Shown here one piece after another: positions 47,958 to 57,528 of a stretch of DNA of 64,000 bases. Origin of the DNA: Pseudofrankia sp. DC12 (GTDB lineage: Bacteria; Actinomycetota; Actinomycetes; Frankiales; Frankiaceae); assembly GCF_000966285.1 (NCBI RefSeq), contig NZ_KQ031391.1:3507208-3571207 (forward strand). The letters are read 5' to 3'. Below the pieces are notes generated by a model, which did not search any database, had not been told where the DNA came from, and worked only from the letters and a program-made list of their open reading frames with translations. Positions within the stretch are counted from its first letter, which is position 1, and the number at the start of each line of letters is the position of its first letter. The translations under genes and the position numbers were made by a program.

Positions 47958-50780
47958 GTGTCGGCTTCCGAGGTCGTGCCGCCGGTTGACGCTGCGCCGG
48001 TGTCCGAGCCTTCGCCGGTGTTCGAGACGGTGCCGCCTTTCGAGACGGTGCCGCCTTTCGAGGCCACCGTGCCCTCCGACGCCCCGCCGTTCGACCGTGC
48101 CGCGCCCGCGGCGGCCGCGTCGACGGATGCCGCTTCCGTGGACGCGGCGCCTGTGCCCGCGCCGGCCGAGGTGGCCGCACCCGTCGCGCGGTCGTCGGGC
48201 GATTCCGTTCTCGAGGTGCCGGACCAGGTCGTTCCAGGCCCGATCCGCCCGGCGGACTCGTCGCCAGACGAGGCCGTCGCCACGCCCGACGTCCGGTTCC
48301 CGCTCATGCCTCCGGTCGCCTCGCACGGGAGCACGGATCCGGCGCAGGCTGGGACGGAGCCGTCCGGCCAGGACCCTGCGGCGCTCACCGCCGCCGAGGC
48401 GCCGGTGGCTGGCGAGCCGGTCGCCGAGCCGCGGGTGGAGCCCCCGACCGGCCTTGGGACACACGCGGTGGGCGTCGACTCGTGGGACGACTGGGCGCCC
48501 GTTCTCGGTTCGATCGGCGAGGCGCACGGCGCGCTCGCGCCGACGGGCCCGGGCGGCTCGGAGATCGTGCCGTTCGGGACCGAGCCGGCAAGCCCGGCGC
48601 CGGCCGATGAGGCGCCGGTTGTCCCGGGGCCGGAGGCCGAGGTCGTCGATCCGCTGTTCGCCCCGCTGACCGACCTGCAGCCGGCTGACGACGGAGCCGG
48701 ATCGGTCTTCGCCGACGTCGTCGGCGCCTTCCCGGCTGTCGCCGCGGGCGTCGGTGCCGTTGACGGCGCGGACACCGGCCATCGCGTGCCCTCGTCCGGC
48801 GAGATCGCTGTCGCGGATGCCGTTGGCGTCACGGACGAGACCGCCGGTGCTCCCCCGGCGGCCGCGCCGGGCGCGCCCGCCGGGCCGGGCAGCGAGTCCG
48901 CGCCCGGAGTGGACGTCGGTCAGGGCATCGACGCCCCGGCGGCGCTCCCGCTGCGTGACGTCGACATCGCCTTCGAAGACCTTCTCGAGGAAGACCGGGC
49001 CGACGCGGACATCGCGGAGATCACCGTCGTCGAGGTCGCGGCGGCGGAGATCACGGTCGCGAACCTCGCGGACGCCGTCGCCGCGCCCGCGGTCGAGGCA
49101 GCGCCGACCCCGGTGGTGGGATCCGAGCTCGTCCTGTCGACCGGTCCACGCTCGGTCGTGCTGCCCGAGAGCGACGTGCCAGCGGACCAGACCGCCGCGG
49201 CCATCCTGACCGGCCCGATCTCGATCCGCGCTGTCGCCGGCCCGGCCAGGCCTGACCTGGGCGACCACCCGAGTGACCTTCGCCTGAGCGCCATCCAGCT
49301 GAGCAACGGCCACCTCACTGGCGATGAGCCGGATGACGGCAGCCAGGACGATCCGCGGGACACAACTCCCGGCGAGGCACCCGTCGCCAGCAAGGCCGCC
49401 GAGGCTACCTCGACGCCGGACGAGGTGGCCGCTTCCGGCCCGGGCGCCGAGCTGGTCCTCGCGCCGTGGCCAGACTCGGCCGCCGCGCTCGCCGAGCTGC
49501 TGCCGCCCGGGGTACTCGTCGCCCGCGCGGCCGACGCCGAGATCGATGTCGACGGCGTCATCGACGTCGGCCCGGACTGGATTCAGGAGACGGGTGGCCG
49601 GTCCGAGCCGGCCCTGCCGCCCATCCGGTTCGCCGACCTGCACGCGTTGTGGGACGGCGAGGTTGATCTCGACCCGGCGGCGAGCGTGCCCGCGGCGCGC
49701 GCGATCGGCGCTGACGTAGCGCTGATCGGCCCGACGCAGTCGCCGCCGGCGTCGGCTCGCCCGTCCACCGAGCTGGAACCGTTCCAGCCCGCGGGCCCGC
49801 GGCTGCCCGAGCTGGCCGCGCCCGTGATTCCCCGGGCTACGTCCGCGGAAGGGCCGGCGACGGAACCGGTCGCGCTGACCCCGACAGGCGGTCAACCGAG
49901 CCTGTCGGTCGACAGCGCCCCGACCATGCAGCTGGTGCTGCCCGGCCAGCCCGGCGCGCGGGCCAGGGCGGCCGCGGTCCGCCGCGGCGCCCGGCGGCGG
50001 CGCAACGTGACGATCCTGGTCGCCCTCGTCGTCGCGCTGGTGGCGACCCTGGTACCGATCCTGCTGAGCTCGTCGGGCGGCGCGGCGACGGCGACGGCCG
50101 CCGGGCTTACGCCCTCGGCGGGCGGGCCCGCCCCGACGCCGGCCGCCAGCCTTCCGGCGGCCGCGACGACCGGCAGCCCTGCCGCGTCGGCCAGCCCGAC
50201 CGACGCGGCCACCACGCCACCGGCTCCCCCCGGGAACCAGCCGGGTGTGCCCGGACTGTTCCTGCAGTCGGTGCCGGGCGGCGTCACGGTCACGATCATC
50301 GCCCCGTTCAACGGCGGTCCCGTCACGTCGTACACGGTGACCTCGACTCCGGGCGGCGCCCGCACGCTCTCGAAGCCCGGGATCTTCCAGGTCCCGGTCG
50401 ACGGCTGCGGCCAGCTGACCGCCACCGTCCGAGCCAGCGGTCCCGGGGGCCTGTCGGAGCCGTCCGCGACAGTGCAGGCTCTGGGCTGCGTTCCGCCTGG
50501 GCCGCCGACCGGGATCCTGGCGATCCCGGATGGTCACGGCCATCTGATCGTCAACTGGGATGTCCCCGCCAACGTCGGTGGCAACGCGGTCAATCTGGTG
50601 TATGTCGTGACCGTTTTCCGGACGGGTCCGGCCGGCGTGACCTCGGACAGCTACACGATCTCGGGGCATAGCTACACGCGTACCGCTCCGACCGCCGCCG
50701 ACCCGTATTTCCGGGTCACGGTGGCCGCGAAGAATGCCGCTGGTGTCGGTGAGCCCGTCGTCGCCTGGGCTAGCCACTAA
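47958..50780 (+). pseudogene. Out-of-frame continuation of the kinase: linker, membrane segment, FN3-like domain
   Basis: From about 47930 the +1 frame becomes protein-like and stays open to 50780; the GTG at 47958 is a possible independent start. The first 680 residues are Pro/Ala/Val/Glu/Asp-rich linker. A basic stretch 'RRGARRRRN' then leads into one membrane segment ('VTILVALVVALVATLVPILL', about 50006-50068). A Pro/Ala/Thr spacer follows, then two fibronectin type III-like repeats ('VTVTIIAPFNGGPVTSYTV', 'PPGPPTGILAIPDGHGHLIVNWDVP'). This is the expected outer part of a receptor kinase. The frame is joined to the kinase by removing one C near 47918, so the two are most likely one broken gene, or one sequencing error. 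Separate translation is possible but unproven. Confidence 0.75.
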
Positions 50781-50787
50781 GCAGTAG

Positions 50788-50982
50788 CCGCGACTGGCCG
50801 CCGCGGCCGCCTCGCTCGCCACCATCGGCCTTTTCGCCTACGCCCGCCACGAGGGATTCATCCCCAACGCCCGGTTGTGGCTCGCGCCCGTGGCCGCGGT
50901 CGCTGTCGCCGCGCTGACGCTGATCGCGGCCCGTGCCACCCTTCGGCTGGGAAGCCTGGAGCCCGCGGACGGGCTCAGATGA
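50788..50982 (+). pseudogene. C-terminal fragment of a membrane permease (FtsX-like)
   Basis: Just after the kinase continuation, the frame from 50794 reads 'LAAAAASLATIGLFAYARH', then 'LWLAPVAAVAVAALTLIAARATLRL' and ends 'LEPADGLR' before TGA. The final 'R..RL.. L.PADGLR' pattern is typical of FtsX/MacB-type ABC permeases. An in-frame TAG at 50785 precedes it and no start is available, so this is an orphaned tail. Its last bases overlap the end of the GNAT gene on the other strand. Confidence 0.6.
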
Positions 50983-51433
50983 CGCGCCACATGACGATGT
51001 GTGAACCGATCAGCGGCTCCTCCCAGGGCTCACCGCGAGTCCGGAGGCCGGCGCGTTGGTAGAACGGGACCGCGCGAACACGGGCGTTGCACCACAGCAG
51101 ACCACCGCCCTGGCCGCGGACGTGCTCGATTGCGCCGGAAAGGAGCCTGGAGCCGATTCCCCGGCCTCGAACTTCCGCTTCCGTCGCCATGCCGCGCAGG
51201 CGCCAGCCCGGGTCTCCCCAGGGCGACTCCTCACGCAGCACCGACGCGGTCCCGATGACGGTCCCGTCGGCCAGCCGGGCGACGAGATGCGCGGTGTGAG
51301 GCTCGTCGTCGTGCGGGAAGCGGACCAGCTCGCTGGCCGCCAGATGCGGCCGCAGCACCCGGCGCCGCAGTGCCAGCGTGGCCTCGACGCTGGCCCGTTC
51401 GACGCGGACGCCGGCCGGCTGGCCGCTGCTCAC
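50975..51433 (-). CDS. GNAT-family N-acetyltransferase
   Basis: The 152-residue protein has the acetyl-CoA-binding motif 'RGRGIGSRLLSGAIEHVR', preceded by the strand 'WRLRGMATEAEV' and followed by 'WCNARVRAVPFYQRAGLRTRG'. This is a compact ElaA/YitI-like GNAT. Its GTG start overlaps the stop of the adenine methylase gene by four bases, so the two are translated together. The substrate is unknown. Confidence 0.88.
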   Translation of the reverse strand: MSSGQPAGVRVERASVEATLALRRRVLRPHLAASELVRFPHDDEPHTAHLVARLADGTVIGTASVLREESPWGDPGWRLRGMATEAEVRGRGIGSRLLSGAIEHVRGQGGGLLWCNARVRAVPFYQRAGLRTRGEPWEEPLIGSHIVMWRVI

Positions 51434-52332
51434 GGCCCGATCCTCGCCATGCCCGGGCTCTGCCGCGAGTCCGGCGTCTGCCGCGCGGCGCGATCCAGCT
51501 TGTAGTTCGTGAACACCAGATCCCAGCTGCCGCGATTACGCCCGACCAGGTTGATGTCGCGGCGCGTCGGGAGCCGAAGCGTCTGGAACTGCGGCCCGAA
51601 GAGCTCGCGAACGAACTCGGTGTCGCTGTTCGTCAGCATCAGGTACACGCCACGCCGGTCCGCGCGCCGCATCGCCGCGCACAGCCGGACATGGTCCTGC
51701 GCGCCGAACTGGCCAGCCGTATACCGCTTGAAGTCAGACCAGCCGCCGAGCGGGACATACGGCGGGTCGAGGAAAATCCAGTCGCCCGCCTCGGCGGCGT
51801 CGACGGCCGTCTCGAAGTCCGACTCCACCACGGCGGCGGCCCGCAGCGCCTCGGCGGCACGGGACAGCGTCTCCCGGTTGTAGTACGGGCGGTCGTAGGC
51901 GCCATACGGGGTGTTGAACTCACCCTTCCGGTTGACCCGCCAGAGCCCGCGGAAACTGGTCTTGTTCAGGTAGATCACGCGCGCGGCCCGCTCCAGCTCG
52001 GAGAGTTCGGCGGGGTCGCGGCGCCGCGTCCGCTCAAAGTGCTCGGCGGTGTTCGGCATCGTGTCGAGCAGCGCCATCACCTCGGCAGGCTGGCGGCGAA
52101 CCTGCTGGAAACAGACGACCAGCTCGCCGTTGGCGTCGCTCAGTACCGCTCTCGCCGGCCGGAGCTCGAAGAACACTGCCCCGCTGCCGAGAAACGGCTC
52201 CCGGTACGTCCCCGCGAACTCCGGTGCCAGCGCCACCAGGGTGCTGGCATAGCGCGTCTTCCCGCCGGCCCACTTCAGAAACGACCGCTCACCAGGCGCG
52301 GGACGCGCAACCTCTACCCGAGCCGGCTGCAC
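51430..52332 (-). CDS. DNA adenine methylase (Dam/DpnM type)
   Basis: This 300-residue class D12 N6-adenine methyltransferase starts at ATG 52332. Its motifs are in order: 'FLKWAGGKTRYASTLVALAP' (AdoMet-binding entry), 'YREPFLGSGAVFFEL' (motif I), 'IYLNKTSFRGLWRVNRKGEFN' (target recognition, as in Dam) and the catalytic 'IFLDPPYVPLG' (DPPY). No restriction endonuclease is encoded nearby, so it is an orphan methylase. Dam-type enzymes are uncommon in actinobacterial chromosomes, and the adjacent relics suggest acquisition. GATC specificity is likely from family resemblance only. Confidence 0.9.
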   Translation of the reverse strand: MQPARVEVARPAPGERSFLKWAGGKTRYASTLVALAPEFAGTYREPFLGSGAVFFELRPARAVLSDANGELVVCFQQVRRQPAEVMALLDTMPNTAEHFERTRRRDPAELSELERAARVIYLNKTSFRGLWRVNRKGEFNTPYGAYDRPYYNRETLSRAAEALRAAAVVESDFETAVDAAEAGDWIFLDPPYVPLGGWSDFKRYTAGQFGAQDHVRLCAAMRRADRRGVYLMLTNSDTEFVRELFGPQFQTLRLPTRRDINLVGRNRGSWDLVFTNYKLDRAARQTPDSRQSPGMARIGP

Positions 52333-52501
52333 ATGCGGAGCCTACCGGGCCGGGCCGGCGCACCCGGCTCCGGCGGTGCATCGGGGTGCTCGGTGAGTCG
52401 GGCGGGTGTTTGTGCAGGTGGTGCGGTGTGGCGGTCCGCGATGTGGGTGTGATCATGTTGGGCCCACGGCCCCCGCGTTAGAGGTCGTCGGGTGATGTCG
52501 G

Positions 52502-53385
52502 AGATCGCAACTTTCCCGGCGCCAGCCGGCTGCGCCGCCTGGCAGCTGACGGGTGGAAGCTGCTGGCCCGGCTGCCCGGCGGGCTGACGGTACGCAGGGC
52601 CGGCGACTGGCTGGACGACGGATCGTTCCTCGCTGACATGGACCGACGACGTGCTGACCGGCTGGCGGGTCGTGGAGTACGACGTCTTCGCGGACGGCGT
52701 CCACACCGGACAGACGTACGCGGTCGCCAGCAACGTCACCGATCCCGCCGTGCTGCCCGCCGTCCAGGCCTCCGGCGCGTACCAGGCCCGGTGGGGCGCG
52801 ACCGAGACCCCGCTACGCGAACACAAGTCGATGATCACCGGGGCTGGGCCCGGTACCGGCCCGATGCTGCGCGCCAGGGACCCGTTCGAGGTCGACCAGG
52901 AACTACCCGCCTGGATCATCACGGCCAGCCTGCTGCTGCGTGCGCTGCAACGGGCCACGGCGGCCCAGGCCACCCCTGCGGCCCGCGGCCGCCGGGCGGG
53001 GCAGCCCGTACTTGTGCGCGAGTTGTCGTTCACCGCGACCCGCCACGCCCCCGTCCGCGGTCTCGACGCCGCGACCACCGGCCTGCCCACCGAGATCGTC
53101 CAGATCCGGCACGCCCAGGACCTGCCCGGCCGCCGCCGCGACACCCTTGACCGCCACGGCGCCCGGCCCCGCGCGGCGAAGAGCGCCTCCGACTTCCCGA
53201 CCGCCGGACCCGACATCAAGACCACGACCAACATCAGCTATGAGGTCAGGATCTGCGGGGCGACCCCGCACCACACCACCACGGCCGCCACCGACCGTGC
53301 TGCCACCCCGCCCGGCGTCGCCACCCCGCCGGCGCTCACCGCCATGCCGGCCGTCATCACCCTGCCAGCACGTCACCAACTGTGA
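52502..53385 (+). pseudogene. IS4-family transposase relic
   Basis: Two frames together read as the C-terminal half of an IS4-type transposase. The first (about 52502-52640) has 'DRNFPGASRLRRLAADGWKLLARLPGGLTV'. The second (from about 52643) has 'TDDVLTGWRVVEYDVF', 'YQARWGATETPLREHKSMI', where the conserved Glu of the YREK region lies, and 'ELPAWIITASLLLRAL'. The N-terminal half with the first two catalytic Asp residues is missing, and a one-base shift near 52640 breaks the frame. No terminal inverted repeats are visible. The element cannot move by itself. Confidence 0.75.
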
Positions 53386-53603
53386 CCACACCCCGGACCT
53401 GGCCACAGCCGCGTAACCGACGCGATCATGCGCTGGTTGTCGGCATTGCCTCAACACCCCGGGCCAGGCCAGGCACGCTGGTTCGGTCGTGCGGTGGCGC
53501 GAGGGCCGTCGGCGGCGGACTTGGCAGGCCACATGAAAACTGGATCTGGCGCTGTCCGGCCGACGGGAAGTAGCAATAAGTAGCGCGCCGGATACCTTGA
53601 GTG

Positions 53604-53676
53604 TGCCCCCAACGGGATTCGAACCCGTGCTACCGCCTTGAAAGGGCGACGTCCTGGGCCACTAGACGATGGGGGC
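53604..53676 (-). tRNA. tRNA-Glu (anticodon UUC)
   Basis: On the minus strand GCCCCCA pairs with TGGGGGC to form the acceptor stem. The D-arm is GTCTAGTGGCCCAGGAC, the anticodon arm TCGCC-CTTTCAA-GGCGG has anticodon TTC, and the T-arm is CGGGTTCGAATCCCG. One T-G pair lies at the top of the anticodon stem. No CCA is encoded. The 3' end faces the IS4 relic and the methylase gene. Confidence 0.95.
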
Positions 53677-53872
53677 CGAGAGTTCCGAACCGTCACGGCG
53701 CGTTGCCAAACCCCGCCGAGAGGTCCGGGCAAGCATAGGGGACAGCCAGGTCCACCGCCAAACGCGTCTCTGCCGCCGGGATCGTCCCGGATCGTGCGCC
53801 GGCCGCCGGGACGCGTCGAGACCCTGGCGCCGGGACTGCTGGCGCCGGGGTCTCGGACGGTGAAGCGGTGGG

Positions 53873-55165
53873 TTAGATGCGCCCGGTAGAGGCAGCCCGC
53901 TTGCGGCTCAGGGCGTCGACGCTGGCGGCGACAGCAAGGACGCAACCGGTGACGACGAACTTGACGCCTGCGCTGTACCCCATCAGGCCCATGCCGTTGT
54001 CGATTACGGCGACCACCGCGCCACCGAGGACGGCGTCGATGATCCGGCCCTTGCCACCGAAGAGGCTGGTGCCACCGATGACGGCCGCGCCGACCGCGTA
54101 CAGCAGGGTGTTGCTGCCGCCGGCGTTCGGGTCGACGGAGGTTGCCCGGGACGCGGCGATGATGCCGCCTACCGCCGCCATCGACGAGCAGATGACGAAG
54201 CAGGAGATCCGGATCGCGACCACGTTGATGCCGGCGCGGCGCGCGGCCTCGGCGTTGCCGCCGACCGCGTAGATGTGACGTCCGTACGCGGTGCGATTGA
54301 GCACGTACGTCCCCGCGACGACCAGCACCAGGATCACGGGGATCACGATCGGGACGCCCTTGAGCGAGACGATCGCCGTGCGCGAGCGCTCCCGGTTGAG
54401 CACGTAGACCGCGACCCCGAAGAGCACGGCCAGCGCGCCCGTGCGCAGGGCGATGACCGAGACCGGGTCGGCCGACAGGCCGCCGCGACGGCGCCCGAGG
54501 GTGCGGAGCAGCTGGGTGGCGCCGAAGCCGAGCACGACCACCGCGAACAGGATCCAGCCGCCATAGACGGGAAGGTTCTTGTTCGCGATCGCGACCAGGG
54601 TCCTGTCCCTGATCGAGATGTTCCCGCCATTCCCGATGATCAGCAGGACTGTGCCCTGGAACGCGAGGAACGCGGCCAGGGTCACCACGAAGGAGGGGAT
54701 ACCGACCCTTGAGACCAGGAACCCGAGTACGAAACCGATCACGACGCCGGTGCCGATCCCAGCGAGGATCGACACGATCCAAGACTGGCCGTGCTGGGCG
54801 GTCAGGGTCGCCATCACGGCGGCGCACACGCCCGACGCGAAGCCAGCCGACAGGTCGATCTCACCCAGCAGCAGGACGAAGATCAGGCCTATCGCGATGA
54901 CGGTGACCGCCGCGCCCTGGGTGAAGAGGTTGGCGAAGTTGATGGCCGACACGAAACGCGAGCGCAGGATCGCGAACGCGACGCACAGCACCAGGAGACC
55001 GAGGACGGCCGGCAGCGCGCCCATGTCGCCGCCGCGAACGCGGCTGACGTAGTTACGCCCGTAGTCGAGCGGGCTCGGGTCCGTGGCTGGTATGGGGGCG
55101 GTCCCCTTGGCCAACGGGGCGGCGGGCTCCGGGTTGACGGGGGTAGCGACCTCGGTGGTGCTCAT
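53873..55165 (-). CDS. xylH: Xylose-type ABC transporter permease
   Basis: The 430-residue protein has ten or so membrane segments. After a polar head come 'LLVLCVAFAILRSRFVSAINFANLFTQGAAVTVIAIGLIFVLLLGEIDLSAG' and the family signature 'YAVGGNAEAARRAGI' with 'GGIIAASRATSVDPNAG' and 'AVIGGTSLFGGKG', as in RbsC/XylH-type permeases. Its start overlaps the xylG stop by four bases. It should form the membrane channel of the sugar importer with xylG and xylF. Confidence 0.9.
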   Translation of the reverse strand: MSTTEVATPVNPEPAAPLAKGTAPIPATDPSPLDYGRNYVSRVRGGDMGALPAVLGLLVLCVAFAILRSRFVSAINFANLFTQGAAVTVIAIGLIFVLLLGEIDLSAGFASGVCAAVMATLTAQHGQSWIVSILAGIGTGVVIGFVLGFLVSRVGIPSFVVTLAAFLAFQGTVLLIIGNGGNISIRDRTLVAIANKNLPVYGGWILFAVVVLGFGATQLLRTLGRRRGGLSADPVSVIALRTGALAVLFGVAVYVLNRERSRTAIVSLKGVPIVIPVILVLVVAGTYVLNRTAYGRHIYAVGGNAEAARRAGINVVAIRISCFVICSSMAAVGGIIAASRATSVDPNAGGSNTLLYAVGAAVIGGTSLFGGKGRIIDAVLGGAVVAVIDNGMGLMGYSAGVKFVVTGCVLAVAASVDALSRKRAASTGRI

Positions 55166-56004
55166 GCCGCTCCTCCCGCGGTGGCGCCGGCGGAGGCGTC
55201 CGCCAGGGCACCGTTCGTGGAAAGGGTCTTCGCCGCCGGGGCGCCCGGCGCGTTACCCGTCGTGATCGTCTGTACGACGTCCGCCACGGTGACGTCCTTC
55301 GACCGGACGTCGGCCGCGACCCGGCCCAGGTAGAGCGCGCAGATCCGGTCCGACACATCCATCACGTCCCGCATGTTGTGCGAGATCAGGACGACGGCCA
55401 GGCCCTTGTCGGCGAGCCGGCGGACCAGCTGCAGCACCTGCTCGGTCTGCGCGACGCCGAGGGCGGCGGTCGGCTCGTCGAGGATGACCACGGAGCTGTT
55501 CCACAGCACGGCCTTGGCGATCGCGACCGTCTGGCGCTGGCCACCGGACAGGCTGGAGACCCGCTGGCGCAGCGAGGTCACCGTCCGGACCGAGAGGCCG
55601 GCGAGTGTCTCGCCGGCCTGCTTCTCCATCGCGGCCTCGTCGAGACCGAGAAAGCGGCCGCGCCGCTCCCGGCCGAGGAACATGTTCTGGACGATGTCGA
55701 GGTTGTCGCACAGGGCCAGGTCCTGATAGACGATCTCGACGCCGAGCGCCCCGGCGTCCTTCGGCTGGTTGACCGAGACCTGCTTCCCAAGGAAGGAATA
55801 GATGCCGGAGTCGATCGGGTGGATACCGCCGATGCATTTGACCAGCGTCGACTTGCCGGCACCGTTGTCGCCGACGAGCGCGGTGACCTCGCCCGCGTTG
55901 GCCGCGAAGTCGACGTCGTTCAGCACGTGTACCGGGCCGAAACTCTTGTTCACGCCGCGTAGCTCGAGGACGGGCGTCCCCGCCGGCGGTGGATTGTCAG
56001 TCAT
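55162..56004 (-). CDS. xylG: Xylose-type ABC transporter ATPase (single-domain)
   Basis: The 280-residue protein has one ATPase domain: Walker A 'GDNGAGKST', Q-loop 'VYQDLALCDNLDIVQN', signature 'LSGGQRQ', Walker B 'SSVVILDEPTAALG' and H-loop 'VVLISHNM'. XylG/RbsA proteins usually have two fused domains. Here only one is present, followed by an Ala/Thr-rich tail, so it must act as a dimer. It is translationally coupled to xylH and follows a hairpin after xylF. Confidence 0.9.
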   Translation of the reverse strand: MTDNPPPAGTPVLELRGVNKSFGPVHVLNDVDFAANAGEVTALVGDNGAGKSTLVKCIGGIHPIDSGIYSFLGKQVSVNQPKDAGALGVEIVYQDLALCDNLDIVQNMFLGRERRGRFLGLDEAAMEKQAGETLAGLSVRTVTSLRQRVSSLSGGQRQTVAIAKAVLWNSSVVILDEPTAALGVAQTEQVLQLVRRLADKGLAVVLISHNMRDVMDVSDRICALYLGRVAADVRSKDVTVADVVQTITTGNAPGAPAAKTLSTNGALADASAGATAGGAA

Positions 56005-56171
56005 GTCACTCCTCGCCCGGACGAAGGCACGGCCGGTCGTCGGCGCGCGTCAGCGATGGATGAGCGCCTCAGGCGAATAGGTAGGTGTGATCCGGACTAC
56101 AGGTAGCCAGCAGTATGGGCGTACCAGCGCCGGCTGAACAGAGATCCGAGAACCCACCCGGACGTAGGAAT

Positions 56172-56210
56172 CCGTCCGTGGGTGGCGTTGAAGCTACCAC
56201 CCACGGACGG
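56172..56210 (-). terminator. Perfect 14-bp hairpin between xylF and xylG
   Basis: CCGTCCGTGGGTGG pairs fully with CCACCCACGGACGG around an 11-base loop. It lies 41 bases after the xylF stop and about 170 bases before xylG, all on the minus strand. It is likely a partial terminator or mRNA-stabilising stem that gives more binding protein than ATPase and permease. Confidence 0.7.
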
Positions 56211-56250
56211 TTCCCATGTGATCACGACTGGTGGCCGTGATCGGCCGGGG

Positions 56251-57351
56251 CTAGATTCCGGCGGTGGTGCAGAGCGCCGCGAACTTGCCGGTGCAGAGCT
56301 CGGCCTTGGTCACGTAACCGTCGTCGACGACGAACTTCACGTTGTCCTTGGTGATGGCGACCGGCTGCAGCAGCACCGACGGCACGTCCCGGTTACCGGT
56401 CGGGTCGTGGATGGTCTGCGGGGCGTCGCCCTTTTCACCCTTGGCGAGGCTGATCGCCAGCGCCGACGCCGCGTCCGCCTCCTTCTTGACGGCCTTGTAC
56501 ACGGTCATGCACTGGTCGCCGTCGAGGATGTTCTGCAGAGCCGGGGTCGTGGCGTCCTGGCCGGTGACCGGGACCTTCCCGTTGAGCCCGTTCTTCGCCA
56601 GGATCGCGAGCGCGGCCCCACCGAGACCGTCGTTGGCGGTCAGCACGCCGCCGATCTCCGGCTGCTGGGTGAGCATCTGCTCGAAGATCGTGCCGCCCTG
56701 CTGGTTGTCCCAGTCAGGCACGGACTGATCCGGGCCCTTGACCAGGGTGCCGTCCTTGTACAGCGGGTCGAGCACCGAGTCGTAGCCCTGCTTGAACAGC
56801 GTGGCGTTGTTGTCGGTCGGCGAGCCGTTCAGCTCGGCGACGATCGGCTTCTGCGCGCCCGAGGCCTTGAGGCAGTCAACCAGGCCCTGGCCCTGCAGCT
56901 TGCCGACCGCGACGTTGTCGAAGCTGACGTAGTACTGAGCGGAACCGCCCAGCGTCAGCCGGTCGTAGTCGATCGTCGCGACGCCCTGCGCCTTGGCCTT
57001 GTCCTCGATCGCCTTACCGGAACCGGAGTCCAGGTTTGTGATCATCAGAACGGTCACGCCGTTGGTGATCATCTGGTCGGCGATCGTCTGCATCTGGGTG
57101 GCGTCGCCCTGGGCGTTCTGGATGTCGTACTGAACGCCCGCGGCCTTGAAGGCTGCCGCCAGCAACGGCTGGTCAGCCGTCGCCCAGCGAGCCGAGGACT
57201 TGGTGTCAGGCAGGATGACACCGATCTTGCCCTTGACCTTCGCACCACCGGACGAGGTGCTGCTACCCCCGCCGCCGCTGCTGCCACAGGCCGCAACGGT
57301 CAGCGCAACACATGCTCCCGCCGTCGCGAACCGTAAAACCTTCCCGCGCAT
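56251..57351 (-). CDS. xylF: Xylose-type sugar-binding lipoprotein
   Basis: The 366-residue protein has a lipoprotein signal with lipobox 'LTVAACGSS' (Cys about 22) and a Ser/Gly linker. The periplasmic-binding type 1 fold is seen in 'GKIGVILPDTKSSARWATADQPLLAAAF', 'VLMITNLDSGSGKAIEDKAKAQGVATIDYDRL', 'NGSPTDNNATLFKQGYDSVL' and 'VPVTGQDATTPALQNILDGDQCMTVYK', which match XylF/ChvE-type proteins. It delivers the sugar to xylGH. It is divergent from the ROK regulator. Confidence 0.92.
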   Translation of the reverse strand: MRGKVLRFATAGACVALTVAACGSSGGGGSSTSSGGAKVKGKIGVILPDTKSSARWATADQPLLAAAFKAAGVQYDIQNAQGDATQMQTIADQMITNGVTVLMITNLDSGSGKAIEDKAKAQGVATIDYDRLTLGGSAQYYVSFDNVAVGKLQGQGLVDCLKASGAQKPIVAELNGSPTDNNATLFKQGYDSVLDPLYKDGTLVKGPDQSVPDWDNQQGGTIFEQMLTQQPEIGGVLTANDGLGGAALAILAKNGLNGKVPVTGQDATTPALQNILDGDQCMTVYKAVKKEADAASALAISLAKGEKGDAPQTIHDPTGNRDVPSVLLQPVAITKDNVKFVVDDGYVTKAELCTGKFAALCTTAGI

Positions 57352-57528
57352 CTGCGTGGCCCCTTCCTTGGGCGTTGTCGCCCAGGATGCGGATGCTAAG
57401 TTGTTTGCCAGAATATATTCATGTGATCAGTCTCACGCAAGGAGATTGCCGAAGGCAAGAGGAATTGGTAACTATATGTACGCAGTCAGCTACTTACCGA
57501 CGGCGGGCTGCTCCGGGAGACTGGACAC
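57352..57528. promoter_or_regulatory. Divergent control region of xylF and the ROK regulator
   Basis: These 177 bases are AT-rich for the window. They contain the perfect palindrome GAATATATTC (57411-57420), preceded by CTAAGTTGTTTGCCA, and an inverted repeat TGGGCG-TTGT-CGCCCA (57368-57383) in the xylF leader. The word GTTGTTTGCCA resembles GTTGTATCCA before xylA (about 60627-60636), a possible shared operator. -10/-35 boxes could not be fixed. Confidence 0.5.

Noticed and set aside
46112-48832. Minus-strand open frame of about 900 codons across the kinase
   Set aside because: Opposite a kinase with all catalytic motifs; composition is typical of an antisense shadow.
47454-50825. Very long minus-strand open frame (over 1100 codons) opposite the kinase continuation
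   Set aside because: It is Arg/Gly-rich without domains and mirrors the GC-rich codons of the plus-strand gene, whose membrane segment and fibronectin-like repeats are clearly protein-like.
52460-53600. Intact insertion sequence next to tRNA-Glu
   Set aside because: The transposase lacks its N-terminal half and has a frame break, and no terminal inverted repeats could be found.
53560-53700. Integrated element with attachment sites at tRNA-Glu
   Set aside because: No integrase gene is present and I see no second copy of the tRNA 3' end within the window.
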